64,000 nucleotides of DNA from Pseudomonas sp. CC120222-01a (lineage in GTDB: Bacteria > Pseudomonadota > Gammaproteobacteria > Pseudomonadales > Pseudomonadaceae), in assembly GCF_003097235.1 (NCBI RefSeq), contig NZ_QEQQ01000004.1, forward strand, positions 100,229 through 164,228. Reading direction: 5' to 3'. Every line of letters begins with the position of its first letter. Position 1 is the stretch's first letter. Under the pieces are notes generated by a model. That model was given only the letters and a program-made list of their open reading frames with translations. It made no database searches and had not been told where the DNA came from. Below, in pieces: positions 26,810-35,664 of the stretch. A program made the translations under genes and the position numbers.

Positions 26810-29014
26810 ATGTACAAAGAGCGCAACGCATTCCCGATCAAGCATCGCCAACCGCTGGCTGCTGCCGTGCTGCTGGTCGCTATCGGTCAACCCGCGCAGG
26901 CGGCCGATAACGCCCCGCAAGCCACGGCGCTCGACGCAGTGACGGTGACCGCCACTCGCCGCGAATCGACCCTGCAGGAAGTGCCAGTGGCGGTTTCGGT
27001 GCTCGATGGCGAACAGCTCGAGCGCGACAACCGCAATAATGTCGCCAGCATCGTGCAGCAGGTGCCGACCCTCAACTACCGCGCCGGTGCCTCGAACAAG
27101 GACACCTCGCTGTTCATTCGCGGTGTGGGCACCATTTCCACCTCGCCCGGTGTCGAACCGACCGTGGCGACAGTGGTCGACGGCGTGGTGTTCGGTCGCC
27201 CCGGCCAGTCCACCCTCGACCTGCTCGACCTGGCGCGCATCGAAGTGCTGCGTGGGCCGCAGGGCACACTGTTCGGCAAGAACGCTTCTGCCGGCGTACT
27301 CAACGTCGTCAGCAAACCAGCCCCCGAGCAGCCCGAAGGCTACGTGGATTACTCGCACTTTGGTGGCGGCAACGAAAACCGCTTGCGCTTCGGCATCGGC
27401 GGCCGCCTGAGCGAGCAGCTCAAGGGCTCGTTGAGCACCCTGTGGGGCGACTATGACGGTAACGTCGAAAACGTCGCCAATGGCCATGATGTGAACGGCT
27501 ACGAACGCAAGGGCGCCCGCGGCAAGCTGGAGTTCGAGGCCAGTGATGACCTGCGCCTGACTCTGATTGCCGACTACATGAACGGCGAGGACACGCTGCC
27601 CAGCGGTGTCATCACCCGCGCCAGCACGGCCATCGCCAGCCAATTGCGCCCGGTCGCGCCCAGCACTCACAACCGTGACATCAACAGTGACTTCAAGACT
27701 CGCGTCGACGACCGCAACCAGGGCCTGTCGGCGCAGCTCGACTGGCAACTGGGCGATTACACCCTGACCTCGATCAGCGCCTGGCGCGGCTGGGACAATA
27801 CCCAGTATCAGGACGGCGACCGCCGCGCCTTGCTGCCGATCACCGCCTCCCACGACAAAGGCACGGTGGACTACGACCAGTACAGCCAGGAGTTCCGCCT
27901 GGCTTCGCCCAAGGGCCAGTTCAACGAATACGTACTGGGTGCCTTCTACATGCACGGTACCTCCAACGAGACGTACCAGCGGCTTTCGGTCAACAGCGGC
28001 GTGGCGAACACGGGCAGGGCGGATTATTCGACGAGCAACGACAGCGTCGCGCTGTTTGGTGAGAACACCTTCAATTTCACTGAAGATTTCCGTGCGATCT
28101 TCGGCCTGCGCTGGACCCACGATGACCTTGAATACGACCACCGCCGCGTGTCGACGTCGCCCATTGCCGTCACGGGCATCCAGCCATCGACGGCCAGTTC
28201 CGGTTCGGTGGATGAGGACGGGTGGAGCGGCCGTACCGGCTTGCAGTACGACTTCAATGACAATCTCACCGGCTACCTGACTTATTCGCGCGGTTACAAG
28301 GGCCCTGCCTACAACGTGTTCTTCAACATGCAGCCGCGCGACACCGAGGCGCTCAAGCCGGAAACCTCTGATGCCTACGAGGTGGGCCTCAAAGGCACGG
28401 CACTGGATAACCGCCTGATGGCCAACCTAGCGGTGTTCCACACCGACTACGACAACTACCAGGCCAACTTCTACGACACCGTGGCCAACCAGGTTGTGAC
28501 CCGCCTGGTCAACGCCGGCAGGGTCAAGACCCAGGGCGTCGAGCTCGATGCCAGTTTCCAGGCCACTCGCCAGCTCAAGTTCTCGGCGGCAGCGGCCTAT
28601 ACCAAGGCACGGGTCGATCACTTCAACTGCCCGGCAGGTGCTGCGGCCAACTGCGACATCGACGGTGGCCGCCTGCCGTTCACGCCGGACTGGAAAGCCT
28701 ATGCGCGCGCCGATTACCTGATCCCGCTGGACAACGGGCTGGATGTGGAGCTGTCCAGTGACTACAGCTGGCAGGATTCGGTGCAGTTCAGCCTCGACCA
28801 GAATCCCGACACCGTGCAGGGCGCCTATGGCATCTGGAACGCCAGCATCGCCTTGGCCGACTACAACGCAGGTTGGCGCGTGGCGTTGCTGGGCAAGAAC
28901 CTGGGCGACAAGTCGTACGCACAGATGCTGGCCAGCGGCGGCGACTACATCTACCGGGCGGTGCCGCGCGACGACGGGCGCTACTTCGGCGTTCAACTGC
29001 GCAAGGACTTCTGA
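26810..29014 (+). CDS. TonB-dependent outer-membrane receptor
   Basis: A 734-residue outer-membrane receptor. Signal peptide (about 1-32, ending QPAQAADN), a TonB-box-like stretch ALDAVTVTATRRE at about 40-52, a plug domain (about 55-165: VPVAVSVLDGEQLERDN, RIEVLRGPQGTLFGKNASAG), and a 22-strand barrel ending in the aromatic C-terminus GRYFGVQLRKDF. Such receptors import siderophores, vitamins, sulfur esters or other large solutes; the downstream monooxygenase and SsuA-like protein favour an organosulfur or related substrate. Start chosen at ATG 26810, just before the signal peptide. First gene of the LacI-controlled operon, 28 bp before the next gene. Confidence 0.92.
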   Translation: MYKERNAFPIKHRQPLAAAVLLVAIGQPAQAADNAPQATALDAVTVTATRRESTLQEVPVAVSVLDGEQLERDNRNNVASIVQQVPTLNYRAGASNKDTSLFIRGVGTISTSPGVEPTVATVVDGVVFGRPGQSTLDLLDLARIEVLRGPQGTLFGKNASAGVLNVVSKPAPEQPEGYVDYSHFGGGNENRLRFGIGGRLSEQLKGSLSTLWGDYDGNVENVANGHDVNGYERKGARGKLEFEASDDLRLTLIADYMNGEDTLPSGVITRASTAIASQLRPVAPSTHNRDINSDFKTRVDDRNQGLSAQLDWQLGDYTLTSISAWRGWDNTQYQDGDRRALLPITASHDKGTVDYDQYSQEFRLASPKGQFNEYVLGAFYMHGTSNETYQRLSVNSGVANTGRADYSTSNDSVALFGENTFNFTEDFRAIFGLRWTHDDLEYDHRRVSTSPIAVTGIQPSTASSGSVDEDGWSGRTGLQYDFNDNLTGYLTYSRGYKGPAYNVFFNMQPRDTEALKPETSDAYEVGLKGTALDNRLMANLAVFHTDYDNYQANFYDTVANQVVTRLVNAGRVKTQGVELDASFQATRQLKFSAAAAYTKARVDHFNCPAGAAANCDIDGGRLPFTPDWKAYARADYLIPLDNGLDVELSSDYSWQDSVQFSLDQNPDTVQGAYGIWNASIALADYNAGWRVALLGKNLGDKSYAQMLASGGDYIYRAVPRDDGRYFGVQLRKDF

Positions 29015-29042
29015 CCGTGGCTGCATTTCAAGGAGACAGAGC

Positions 29043-30377
29043 ATGAACCGTCAAATGAACCTGGGCGCTTTCCTCATGGCCACCGGACACCACATTGCCG
29101 CCTGGCGCCACCCAGAGGTGCCCGCCGACCCGCTGGACTTCGACACCTATCGGCGCACCGCGCAGATCGCCGAGGCCGCCTGCTTCGATGCCCTGTTCGT
29201 CGCCGACAGCGTTGCCGCCCCCAGTGACGCATTGGCCAGCTGCAGTGCCCGCTCGGTGTATTTCGAACCGCTGACCCTGCTCTCGGCCCTGAGCGCGGTC
29301 ACCGAGCGCATTGGCCTGATCGCCACCGCCACCACCAGTTACAACGAGCCGTACCACGTGGCACGCAAGTACGCTTCGCTCGACCACCTTTCCGGCGGCC
29401 GTGCCGGCTGGAACCTGGTGACGTCGGACGCTGCCGCCGAAGCCGGCAACTTCGGCCGCGATGCGCATATCCCCCATGCCGAGCGCTATGCCCGTGCCCG
29501 CGAGTTCCAGCACGTGGTGCAGGGCTTGTGGGACAGCTGGGCCGACGATGCTTTCGTGCGTGACAAGGCCAGTGGCCAGTTTCATCGCCCGGAGGCGGTT
29601 CGGGCTGTGGACCACGAGGGCGAACACTTTCGCGTGCGCGGCCCCCTGAACGTGGCCCGCTCGCCACAGGGACGACCTGTACTGGTACAGGCCGGGTCTT
29701 CGGAAACCGGCCGTGAACTGGCCGCCGAAAGCGCGGAGGTGGTGTTTACCGCCCAGCCCAGCCTGGCCCGCGGCAAGGCCTTCTACGCCGACCTCAAGGG
29801 GCGCCTGGCGCGTTACGGGCGAAGCGAAGACACGCTGAAGATCATGCCCGGTGTGTTCGTGGTGGTCGGCCGTAGCGAACAAGAGGCCCAGGCCAGGTAC
29901 CAAGAGTTCCAGGATCTGGTCGACCCGCGGGTGGGTGTCGCCTTGCTCGGGCGCATGCTCGGCAATTTCGACCTGTCCGGCTACCCGCTGGATGGCCCGT
30001 TGCCTGAGTTGCCGCCGACCGAGGATGGCCAGCGCAGCCGTCAGCAACTGCTCACTGAACTGGCCGGCCAGGAGCAGCTGACCCTCGCCGAGTTGGGCCG
30101 CCGTATTGCCGGTGGGCGAGGGCACTACAGCCTGATCGGCACGCCGACGCAGATCGCCGATGAACTTCAAGCCTGGTTCGAAGGCCGCGCGGCCGACGGC
30201 TTCAACGTGCTGGTGCCGCACCTGCCACTTGGGCTCGAGGACTTCGCTACGCAAGTGGTCCCCGAACTGCAGCGCCGTGGCCTGTTCCGCCGGTGCTACC
30301 AGGGCCGCACCCTGCGTGAGCACCTGGGCCTGCAGCGGCCCGCCAACCCCTACTTTGCCGACCGAGGTCAACCATGA
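29043..30377 (+). CDS. NtaA/SnaA/DszA-type FMN-dependent monooxygenase
   Basis: A 444-residue flavin-dependent monooxygenase of the luciferase-like superfamily, NtaA/SnaA/DszA branch: GAFLMATGHHIAAWRHP near residue 8, ARKYASLDHLSGGRAGWNLVTS near residues 105-130, and VRGPLNVARSPQGRPVLVQAGSS near 205. Members use FMNH2 from a separate reductase to open or desulfurise organic substrates (dibenzothiophene sulfone, nitrilotriacetate). No reductase gene is adjacent, so one must be supplied elsewhere. AAGGAG lies 9 nt before ATG 29043. The stop overlaps the next start by 4 bp. Confidence 0.92.
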   Translation: MNRQMNLGAFLMATGHHIAAWRHPEVPADPLDFDTYRRTAQIAEAACFDALFVADSVAAPSDALASCSARSVYFEPLTLLSALSAVTERIGLIATATTSYNEPYHVARKYASLDHLSGGRAGWNLVTSDAAAEAGNFGRDAHIPHAERYARAREFQHVVQGLWDSWADDAFVRDKASGQFHRPEAVRAVDHEGEHFRVRGPLNVARSPQGRPVLVQAGSSETGRELAAESAEVVFTAQPSLARGKAFYADLKGRLARYGRSEDTLKIMPGVFVVVGRSEQEAQARYQEFQDLVDPRVGVALLGRMLGNFDLSGYPLDGPLPELPPTEDGQRSRQQLLTELAGQEQLTLAELGRRIAGGRGHYSLIGTPTQIADELQAWFEGRAADGFNVLVPHLPLGLEDFATQVVPELQRRGLFRRCYQGRTLREHLGLQRPANPYFADRGQP

Positions 30378-31417
30378 GCTACATCGCCAACCCCGAGCGC
30401 TATACGAGCATCCCCTATCGCCGCGTCGGCCGCAGTGGTCTGGTATTGCCGGCCTTGTCCCTGGGGCTGTGGCACAACTTCGGTGATGCCACGCCCATCG
30501 ATACCCAGCGTGCGCTGCTGCGCACGGCCTTCGACGCCGGCATCACCCACTTCGACCTGGCCAACAACTACGGCCCACCCTATGGCAGCGCCGAAAGCAA
30601 CTTCGGCCGCCTGCTGCGCGAGGACCTGCGCAGCTACCGCGACGAGTTGATCATCTCCAGCAAGGCGGGCTGGGACATGTGGCCGGGGCCTTACGGGCAG
30701 GGTGGCAGCTCGCGCAAGTACCTGCACGCCAGTCTCGACCAGAGCCTGCAGCGCCTGGGCCTGGACTATGTCGATATCTTCTACTCGCACCGTTTCGATG
30801 CCGACACACCGCTGCAGGAAACCGCCATCGCCCTGGCCGACATCGTGCGCCAAGGCAAAGCGCTGTACATTGGCATCTCCTCTTATTCCGCTGACAAGAC
30901 CCGCGAAATTGCCACGCTGCTGGCCGATCTGAAGGTGCCGCTGCTGATCCACCAACCCTCGTACAACCTGTTCAACCGCTGGATCGAGCAGGACCTGCTC
31001 GCCACCACCGAGGCCGTCGGTGCGGGTGTGATCGTGTTCACCGCCCTGGCTCAGGGGCTGCTCAGCGGCAAATACCTGAACGGTATCCCGGCCGATGCCC
31101 GAGTCAATCGCGTCGGCGGTGGCTCGCTGCTGCCGCAGCACCTGTCCGAGGCCAACATCGCCCGTGCCCGTGCGCTCGACGGGATTGCCCGGCGTCGTGG
31201 CCAGAGTCTGGCGCAACTGGCATTGGCCTGGACCCTGCGCGACCCGCGTGTGAGTTCGGCCCTCATCGGTGCCAGCCGCCCCGAGCAGATCACTGAAAAC
31301 GTCGCGGCACTGAACAACCTGGCATTCAGCCCCGAAGAACTGGCCGAGATTGACCAGTACGCCGTGGAAGGCGGGATCAACCTCTGGGAAAAGCCCTCGA
31401 CCGACTGGAAGGAGTGA
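30374..31417 (+). CDS. aldo/keto reductase, YghZ (glyceraldehyde-3-phosphate reductase) type
   Basis: A 347-residue (beta/alpha)8 NADPH-dependent reductase of the YghZ/MgrA/Kv-beta branch. The catalytic tetrad elements are visible: DLANNYGPPYGSAE (Asp and Tyr near 60-66), SSKAGWDMWPGPYG (Lys near 97) and FYSHRFD (His near 138), with the cofactor-binding IGASRPEQITENV near 300. It probably reduces an aldehyde released by the monooxygenase, though that coupling is inferred from the 4-bp overlap alone. Confidence 0.9.
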   Translation: MSYIANPERYTSIPYRRVGRSGLVLPALSLGLWHNFGDATPIDTQRALLRTAFDAGITHFDLANNYGPPYGSAESNFGRLLREDLRSYRDELIISSKAGWDMWPGPYGQGGSSRKYLHASLDQSLQRLGLDYVDIFYSHRFDADTPLQETAIALADIVRQGKALYIGISSYSADKTREIATLLADLKVPLLIHQPSYNLFNRWIEQDLLATTEAVGAGVIVFTALAQGLLSGKYLNGIPADARVNRVGGGSLLPQHLSEANIARARALDGIARRRGQSLAQLALAWTLRDPRVSSALIGASRPEQITENVAALNNLAFSPEELAEIDQYAVEGGINLWEKPSTDWKE

Positions 31418-31420
31418 CCG

Positions 31421-32350
31421 ATGCGCATGCTACATCTTGTGATGCTCCTGATGCTGGGGCTGACCGGTGCGGTGCAGGCGGCGGACCCCAGCACCTTGCG
31501 CATCGGGTACCAGAAAGGCTCGATCAGCCTGGTGCTGGCCAAACAGCACCAACTGCTGGAGCAGCGGTTCGCCAACACCCGGGTGCAATGGATCGAGTTC
31601 CCCGCCGGCCCGCAGATGCTCGAGGCCCTGAACATCGGCAGCCTCGACATTGGCTCGACGGGGGATATCCCGCCGATCTTCGCCCAGGCCGCCGGTGCCG
31701 ACCTGCTGTACATAGGCGCCGAGCCGGCGAAGCCGAAGGCCGAGGTGATCCTGGTGCCCGCAAGCAGCCCGATCGAATCGGTCGCGGGGCTCAAGGGCAA
31801 GCGCATTGCCTTGCAGAAGGGCTCCAGCGCACACAATCTGCTGCTGCGCAGCCTGGCCAAGGCCGGACTGGGCATGGCGGACGTGCAGCCGGTGTACCTG
31901 GCGCCGGCTGATGCACGAGCTGCATTCGAGCGCGGCAGCGTGGATGCGTGGGTGATCTGGGATCCGTTCTATTCGGCCATCGACCTGGAGGGCAAGGCGC
32001 GTCTGCTGGCCAATGGCGAGGGGCTTGGCCTGATCGGGCCATTCATGCTGGGCGCGCGCGGGTATGTCGAGGCCAACGGCGATTTCGTCAAGCGGCTGCT
32101 GGCGGAGATCAGCCGGGCCGAAGCACTGACGCGCAGTGACGAGGCGGGCAGCATCCGCTTGCTGGCGCAGTTCATGGGGTTGCCGGAAGAGGTGGTGCGG
32201 CGCAGCTTCAGTCACCGCCCGGCGTCGCCGTTGATTCCGGTGAGTGACGAGATCGTGGCCGCGCAACAGCGTACGGCGCAGCTATTCTTCGACAACCGGC
32301 TGTTGCCCAAGCGGGTCGACATAGCTGGCGCGGTCTGGGGGCGACAGTAA
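31421..32350 (+). CDS. SsuA-like ABC substrate-binding protein (aliphatic sulfonate type)
   Basis: A 309-residue periplasmic protein with signal peptide (residues 1-21, LMLGLTGAVQAADP) and NMT1/SsuA-type fold: LRIGYQKGSISLVLAKQ, IEFPAGPQMLEALNIGSLDIGSTGDIPPIFAQAAG, VDAWVIWDPFYSAI. Family members deliver sulfonates, taurine or nitrate to ABC permeases. No permease or ATPase gene follows, so it must use a permease encoded elsewhere or act as an orphan binding protein. It starts 3 bp after the aldo/keto reductase and ends the operon. Confidence 0.9.
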   Translation: MRMLHLVMLLMLGLTGAVQAADPSTLRIGYQKGSISLVLAKQHQLLEQRFANTRVQWIEFPAGPQMLEALNIGSLDIGSTGDIPPIFAQAAGADLLYIGAEPAKPKAEVILVPASSPIESVAGLKGKRIALQKGSSAHNLLLRSLAKAGLGMADVQPVYLAPADARAAFERGSVDAWVIWDPFYSAIDLEGKARLLANGEGLGLIGPFMLGARGYVEANGDFVKRLLAEISRAEALTRSDEAGSIRLLAQFMGLPEEVVRRSFSHRPASPLIPVSDEIVAAQQRTAQLFFDNRLLPKRVDIAGAVWGRQ

Positions 32351-32357
32351 CATCGCT

Positions 32358-32403
32358 TGCATTGGCCTTTGCACACGCATGTTTCGCGTGCAAGGCCAAT
32401 GCA
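32358..32403. terminator. long hairpin between convergent genes
   Basis: TGCATTGGCC (32358-32367) pairs with GGCCAATGCA (32394-32403), and the stem extends inward through TTGCAC/GTGCAA with a small bulge. It begins 8 bp after the SsuA-like stop and faces the GNAT gene stop, so it probably serves both directions; there is no T-tract. Confidence 0.7.
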
Positions 32404-32411
32404 GGTAGAGA

Positions 32412-32891
32412 TTACCCTCGGGCAAATTGCAACAGTTTGTCGCCATCCAGCCGGTAGCGCACCCACTCATCCTGCGGCTCGGCGCCCAGCGACTTGTAGA
32501 AGCCGATCGCTGGCTCGTTCCAGTCCAGCACACTCCACTCGAAGCGCCCGCAACCTTTGGCCACGGCTTCGCGTGCGATGTGCCGCAGCACATCCCGACC
32601 TGCGCCACCGCCACGCTGTTCAGGGGTGATGTACAGGTCTTCCAGGTAGATACCGTTGCGGCCCTGCCAGGTCGAATAGCTGTAGAAATACACGGCAAAA
32701 CCGATGGCCTGGCCGTCGCGCTCGCAGATCAGGCTGTGCACGGTACTGCCTTCATCGAACAGGCTGTGCTCGATGTCGGCGAGCGTGGCGACGACTTCGT
32801 GACGGGCGCGCTCGTACTCGGCCAGCTCGGTGATGTAGGCAAGAATCTGCGCGGCGTCGGTGCGAACGGCAGGGCGGATGGTCAGGCTCAT
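32412..32891 (-). CDS. GNAT-family N-acetyltransferase (diamine acetyltransferase-like)
   Basis: A 159-residue GNAT enzyme. The acetyl-CoA-binding motif A is seen in LYITPEQRGGGAGRDVLRH (about 90-110), motif B in FYKSLGAEP (about 137). The opening MSLTIRPAVRTDAAQILAYI and the segment GIYLEDLYI resemble spermidine/diamine acetyltransferases. ATG 32891 has AAGGAAG upstream; the longer frame to 32999 would read through the promoter region. It is divergent from a LysE exporter gene, and the shared intergenic palindrome suggests joint control. Confidence 0.86.
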   Translation of the reverse strand: MSLTIRPAVRTDAAQILAYITELAEYERARHEVVATLADIEHSLFDEGSTVHSLICERDGQAIGFAVYFYSYSTWQGRNGIYLEDLYITPEQRGGGAGRDVLRHIAREAVAKGCGRFEWSVLDWNEPAIGFYKSLGAEPQDEWVRYRLDGDKLLQFARG

Positions 32892-32916
32892 GCAGGGGCT
32901 TCCTTGATCTGGTGAG

Positions 32917-32960
32917 CGGTACAGTGATGTGTGTCTGTATAATTTAATATAACTGTACCG
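32917..32960. promoter_or_regulatory. inverted repeat CGGTACAGT-N26-ACTGTACCG
   Basis: Perfect 9-bp arms (32917-32925 and 32952-32960) flank an AT-rich core (GTATAATTTAATATA) that contains a TATAAT-like -10. It lies between the divergent GNAT and LysE genes. A GntR/MocR-type regulator is a reasonable guess, but no such gene is in the window. Confidence 0.6.
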
Positions 32961-33013
32961 GTCGCAGGGCAGGGCGACTCCGTTAGTGTGACAGCACATG
33001 CAACGATTCTGGA

Positions 33014-33643
33014 ATGCCTGCCATGCTTGCCTCTGCCGACCTGCTGACCGCCTTCGTGCTGTTTGCCTTCGTTTCCTCCATCACACCGGGGCCCAACAAC
33101 ACCATGCTGCTGGCCTCGGGCGTGAACTTCGGCGTGCGCCGATCGATCCCGCATGCCATGGGCATCAGCGTCGGCTTCATGGTCATGGTGCTGGCGGTGG
33201 GTCTGGGCCTGGGCGAGGTGTTCAAGGCCTGGCCGGCGCTGTACACCGTGTTGCGTTATACCGGTGCGGCCTACTTGCTGTACCTTGCCTGGAAGATCGC
33301 CACCTCAGGGCCGCTCGGCGGCGACTCGCCGAGCGCGCGCAAGCCGCTGGGGTTCTGGGGCGCTGCGGCATTCCAGTGGGTCAACCCCAAGGCCTGGGTA
33401 ATGGCGGTGGGTGCGATCACCACCTACACGCCGGCCCAGGGCTATGTGATGAATGTGGTGGTCATCGCCGCGCTGTTCGCCCTGGTCAACCTGCCCAGCG
33501 TCGGTGTCTGGGTGATGTTTGGCAGCGCCCTGCGCAACCTGCTGCAGAACCCGCGCTGGCTGATGCTGTTCAATGTCCTGATGGCCTTGCTGCTGGTGAT
33601 TTCACTCTACCCGCTGCTGTTTGTAGAATCGGCGTTTTCATGA
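33014..33643 (+). CDS. LysE-family exporter
   Basis: A 209-residue, six-segment membrane protein with both LysE/RhtB signatures: FVSSITPGPNNTMLLASGVNFG (about 19-40) and FQWVNPKAWVMAVGAI (about 121-136). ATG 33014 and ATG 33023 are both possible starts. It is divergent from the acetyltransferase and about 20 bp before the alpha/beta hydrolase gene. Confidence 0.88.
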   Translation: MPAMLASADLLTAFVLFAFVSSITPGPNNTMLLASGVNFGVRRSIPHAMGISVGFMVMVLAVGLGLGEVFKAWPALYTVLRYTGAAYLLYLAWKIATSGPLGGDSPSARKPLGFWGAAAFQWVNPKAWVMAVGAITTYTPAQGYVMNVVVIAALFALVNLPSVGVWVMFGSALRNLLQNPRWLMLFNVLMALLLVISLYPLLFVESAFS

Positions 33644-33664
33644 ACCCATGAGTACAGCAAGCCG

Positions 33665-34537
33665 ATGCAGTTGATTCCCTGGTCCTTTGACAGCTCCGAA
33701 GGCTTCACCCTGCGTGGCTGGCGCTCGCCAGCCAGCGGCAAGCCGTTGCTGCATTTCCTGCACGGTAATGGCTTTTGCTGCCTGGTCTACCAGCCGTTGC
33801 TGCTGGGCCTGAGTGAACATTTCGATCTGTGGCTCTGCGATGTGCAGGGCCATGGTGACAGCGACCATGGCGGTGAATTCCGCGGCTGGAACCGGACCGC
33901 TGCGCTGGCGGTGGAGGCCTTCGAGGCCGGCCGTGGGGAATATGGCGAGGTTCCCCGTTACGCAGTGGGGCATAGCTTCGGTGGCGTGCTGACCGGTTTG
34001 ATGCTGGCCAGCCAGCCGGGCTTGTTCGCCCGTGCCGTGTTGCTCGACCCGGTACTGTTCAGCCGGCGCATGATCGGCGTGATGGGCGCGGCTGCGCTGG
34101 TCGGCCTGCATCGCCGCCATGCCTTGGCGCGCAAGGCTGGCAGCCGGCGCAGCCATTGGCCGGACCGTGAAGCGGCGCGGGCATCGCTGCACGGGCGTGG
34201 CATCTTCAAGGGCTGGACCGACGCGGCGCTGCAGGCATATGTCGAGCACGCCATCGGTGATTGCGGTGAAGGCGTGGTGCTCAAGTGCCGGCCCAGCCGC
34301 GAAGTGGAAATTTTCAGCTCGTTCCCGTCGCGCATGTGGGCGCAGCTGGCTGCCATCCAGGTACCGACGCTGGTGCTTTATGGCGAACATACCTATCCCT
34401 TCGTGCCGCATTCGGTGCAGCGCCTGGCCAGCCTCAACCCTGCAGTGAGCGCCCGGCAGGTCCCTGGCGGGCATTGTTTCATGCAGGAAGACCCGGCCAT
34501 GGCTGCACAACAGATGCTGGATTACCTGAAAAGCTGA
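33665..34537 (+). CDS. alpha/beta-fold hydrolase
   Basis: A 290-residue cytosolic hydrolase. Oxyanion region LHFLHGNGFC (about 29-38), nucleophile Ser in VGHSFGGVLTG (about 101-107), acid in LYGEHTYPF (about 240) and catalytic His in PGGHCFMQED (about 268). No substrate can be named. It lies directly behind the LysE gene, 21 bp downstream, and may be cotranscribed. Confidence 0.86.
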   Translation: MQLIPWSFDSSEGFTLRGWRSPASGKPLLHFLHGNGFCCLVYQPLLLGLSEHFDLWLCDVQGHGDSDHGGEFRGWNRTAALAVEAFEAGRGEYGEVPRYAVGHSFGGVLTGLMLASQPGLFARAVLLDPVLFSRRMIGVMGAAALVGLHRRHALARKAGSRRSHWPDREAARASLHGRGIFKGWTDAALQAYVEHAIGDCGEGVVLKCRPSREVEIFSSFPSRMWAQLAAIQVPTLVLYGEHTYPFVPHSVQRLASLNPAVSARQVPGGHCFMQEDPAMAAQQMLDYLKS

Positions 34538-34637
34538 TCAATTGTTCTGCTAGTGGAACGATGAGTGCCATTTTGCTTGGCTACCGGCTTATTGGTCTCG
34601 TTGGTAAGGTTAACCCAGCTGAGAGAGGAGACTTCTC

Positions 34638-35525
34638 ATGAAAAAGATTCTGGGTATCCACCGCAGCCCGCACGCCCATTGGGTGGGTGATGGTTTCCCG
34701 GTGCGCAGCCTGTTCACCTACGACAATCTGGCCAGCAAGATCAGCCCGTTCCTGTTGCTGGACTATGCCGGTCCCTACGACTTCACTTCGACCAGCGACC
34801 GTCGCGGTGTCGGCCAGCACCCGCACCGTGGGTTCGAAACCGTGACCATCGTCTATCAGGGCGAGCTGGAGCACCGCGACTCGACCGGTGCCGGCGGGCT
34901 GATCGGTCCAGGTGACGTGCAGTGGATGACCGCTGCCAATGGCATCATCCACGAAGAGTTCCATTCCCCGGCCTTCGCCCGCAGTGGCGGTTCACTGGAG
35001 ATGGTGCAACTGTGGGTCAACCTGCCGGCGCGTGACAAGCGTGCGGCGGCGGGGTACCAGACACTGCTGGCGACGGACATTCCGGTGGTGCAACTGGAAG
35101 GCGATAGCGGCAGCCTGCGGGTAATTGCTGGCGCCTTTCAGGGCCACGCAGGCCCGGCGCGGACCTTTACCCCGATGGATGTGTGGGACATGCGCCTGAA
35201 GGCGGGTGCCAGCCTGCAATTGCCGATCAACGACGGCCACAATGCTGCACTGGTGGTGTTGCGCGGTAGCGTGCGGGTCAACGGCGAGCGCGAAGCCGGG
35301 CCGGCCAGCCTGGTGCTGCTGGAGCGCGGCGGCGCGGATGTGGCGATCGAGGCGCTTGAAGGTACCAGTCTGCTGTTGCTCAGCGGTGAACCGATCGATG
35401 AGCCTATCGTTGGTTATGGTCCGTTCGTGATGAACAGCCAGGCGGAGATTGCCGAGTCGTTCGATGATTTCCACGCCGGGCGGTTTGGGCAGATGGCAGG
35501 CGAGGGTGCTGGTCTGGATCATTGA
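34638..35525 (+). CDS. pirin-family bicupin protein
   Basis: A 295-residue pirin. The metal-binding histidines are visible in QHPHRGFETVTIVYQGELEHRDS (about 56-80) and the following NGIIHEEF (about 99-106). The second cupin occupies about 180-275. Pirins include quercetinase-like dioxygenases and redox-linked regulators. GAGAGGAG lies about 8 nt before ATG 34638. Confidence 0.93.
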   Translation: MKKILGIHRSPHAHWVGDGFPVRSLFTYDNLASKISPFLLLDYAGPYDFTSTSDRRGVGQHPHRGFETVTIVYQGELEHRDSTGAGGLIGPGDVQWMTAANGIIHEEFHSPAFARSGGSLEMVQLWVNLPARDKRAAAGYQTLLATDIPVVQLEGDSGSLRVIAGAFQGHAGPARTFTPMDVWDMRLKAGASLQLPINDGHNAALVVLRGSVRVNGEREAGPASLVLLERGGADVAIEALEGTSLLLLSGEPIDEPIVGYGPFVMNSQAEIAESFDDFHAGRFGQMAGEGAGLDH

Positions 35526-35532
35526 TTGCCTC

Positions 35533-35634
35533 TACCGGCCTCTTCGCGGGCACGCCCGCTCCCACAGGATTGTCACTGCCTGAAGGTGAGTGATGAACCT
35601 GTGGGAGCGGGCGTGCCCGCGAAGAGGCCCGTAC
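35533..35634. repeat. inverted REP pair (REP 3)
   Basis: Opposed REP copies at about 35533-35568 and 35598-35634 (GCGGGCACGCCCGCTCCCAC and complement), directly after the pirin stop and before the glycosylase start. Confidence 0.92.
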
Positions 35635-35664
35635 AAACCCTGCAAATCTTGGCATGATGCAGCA

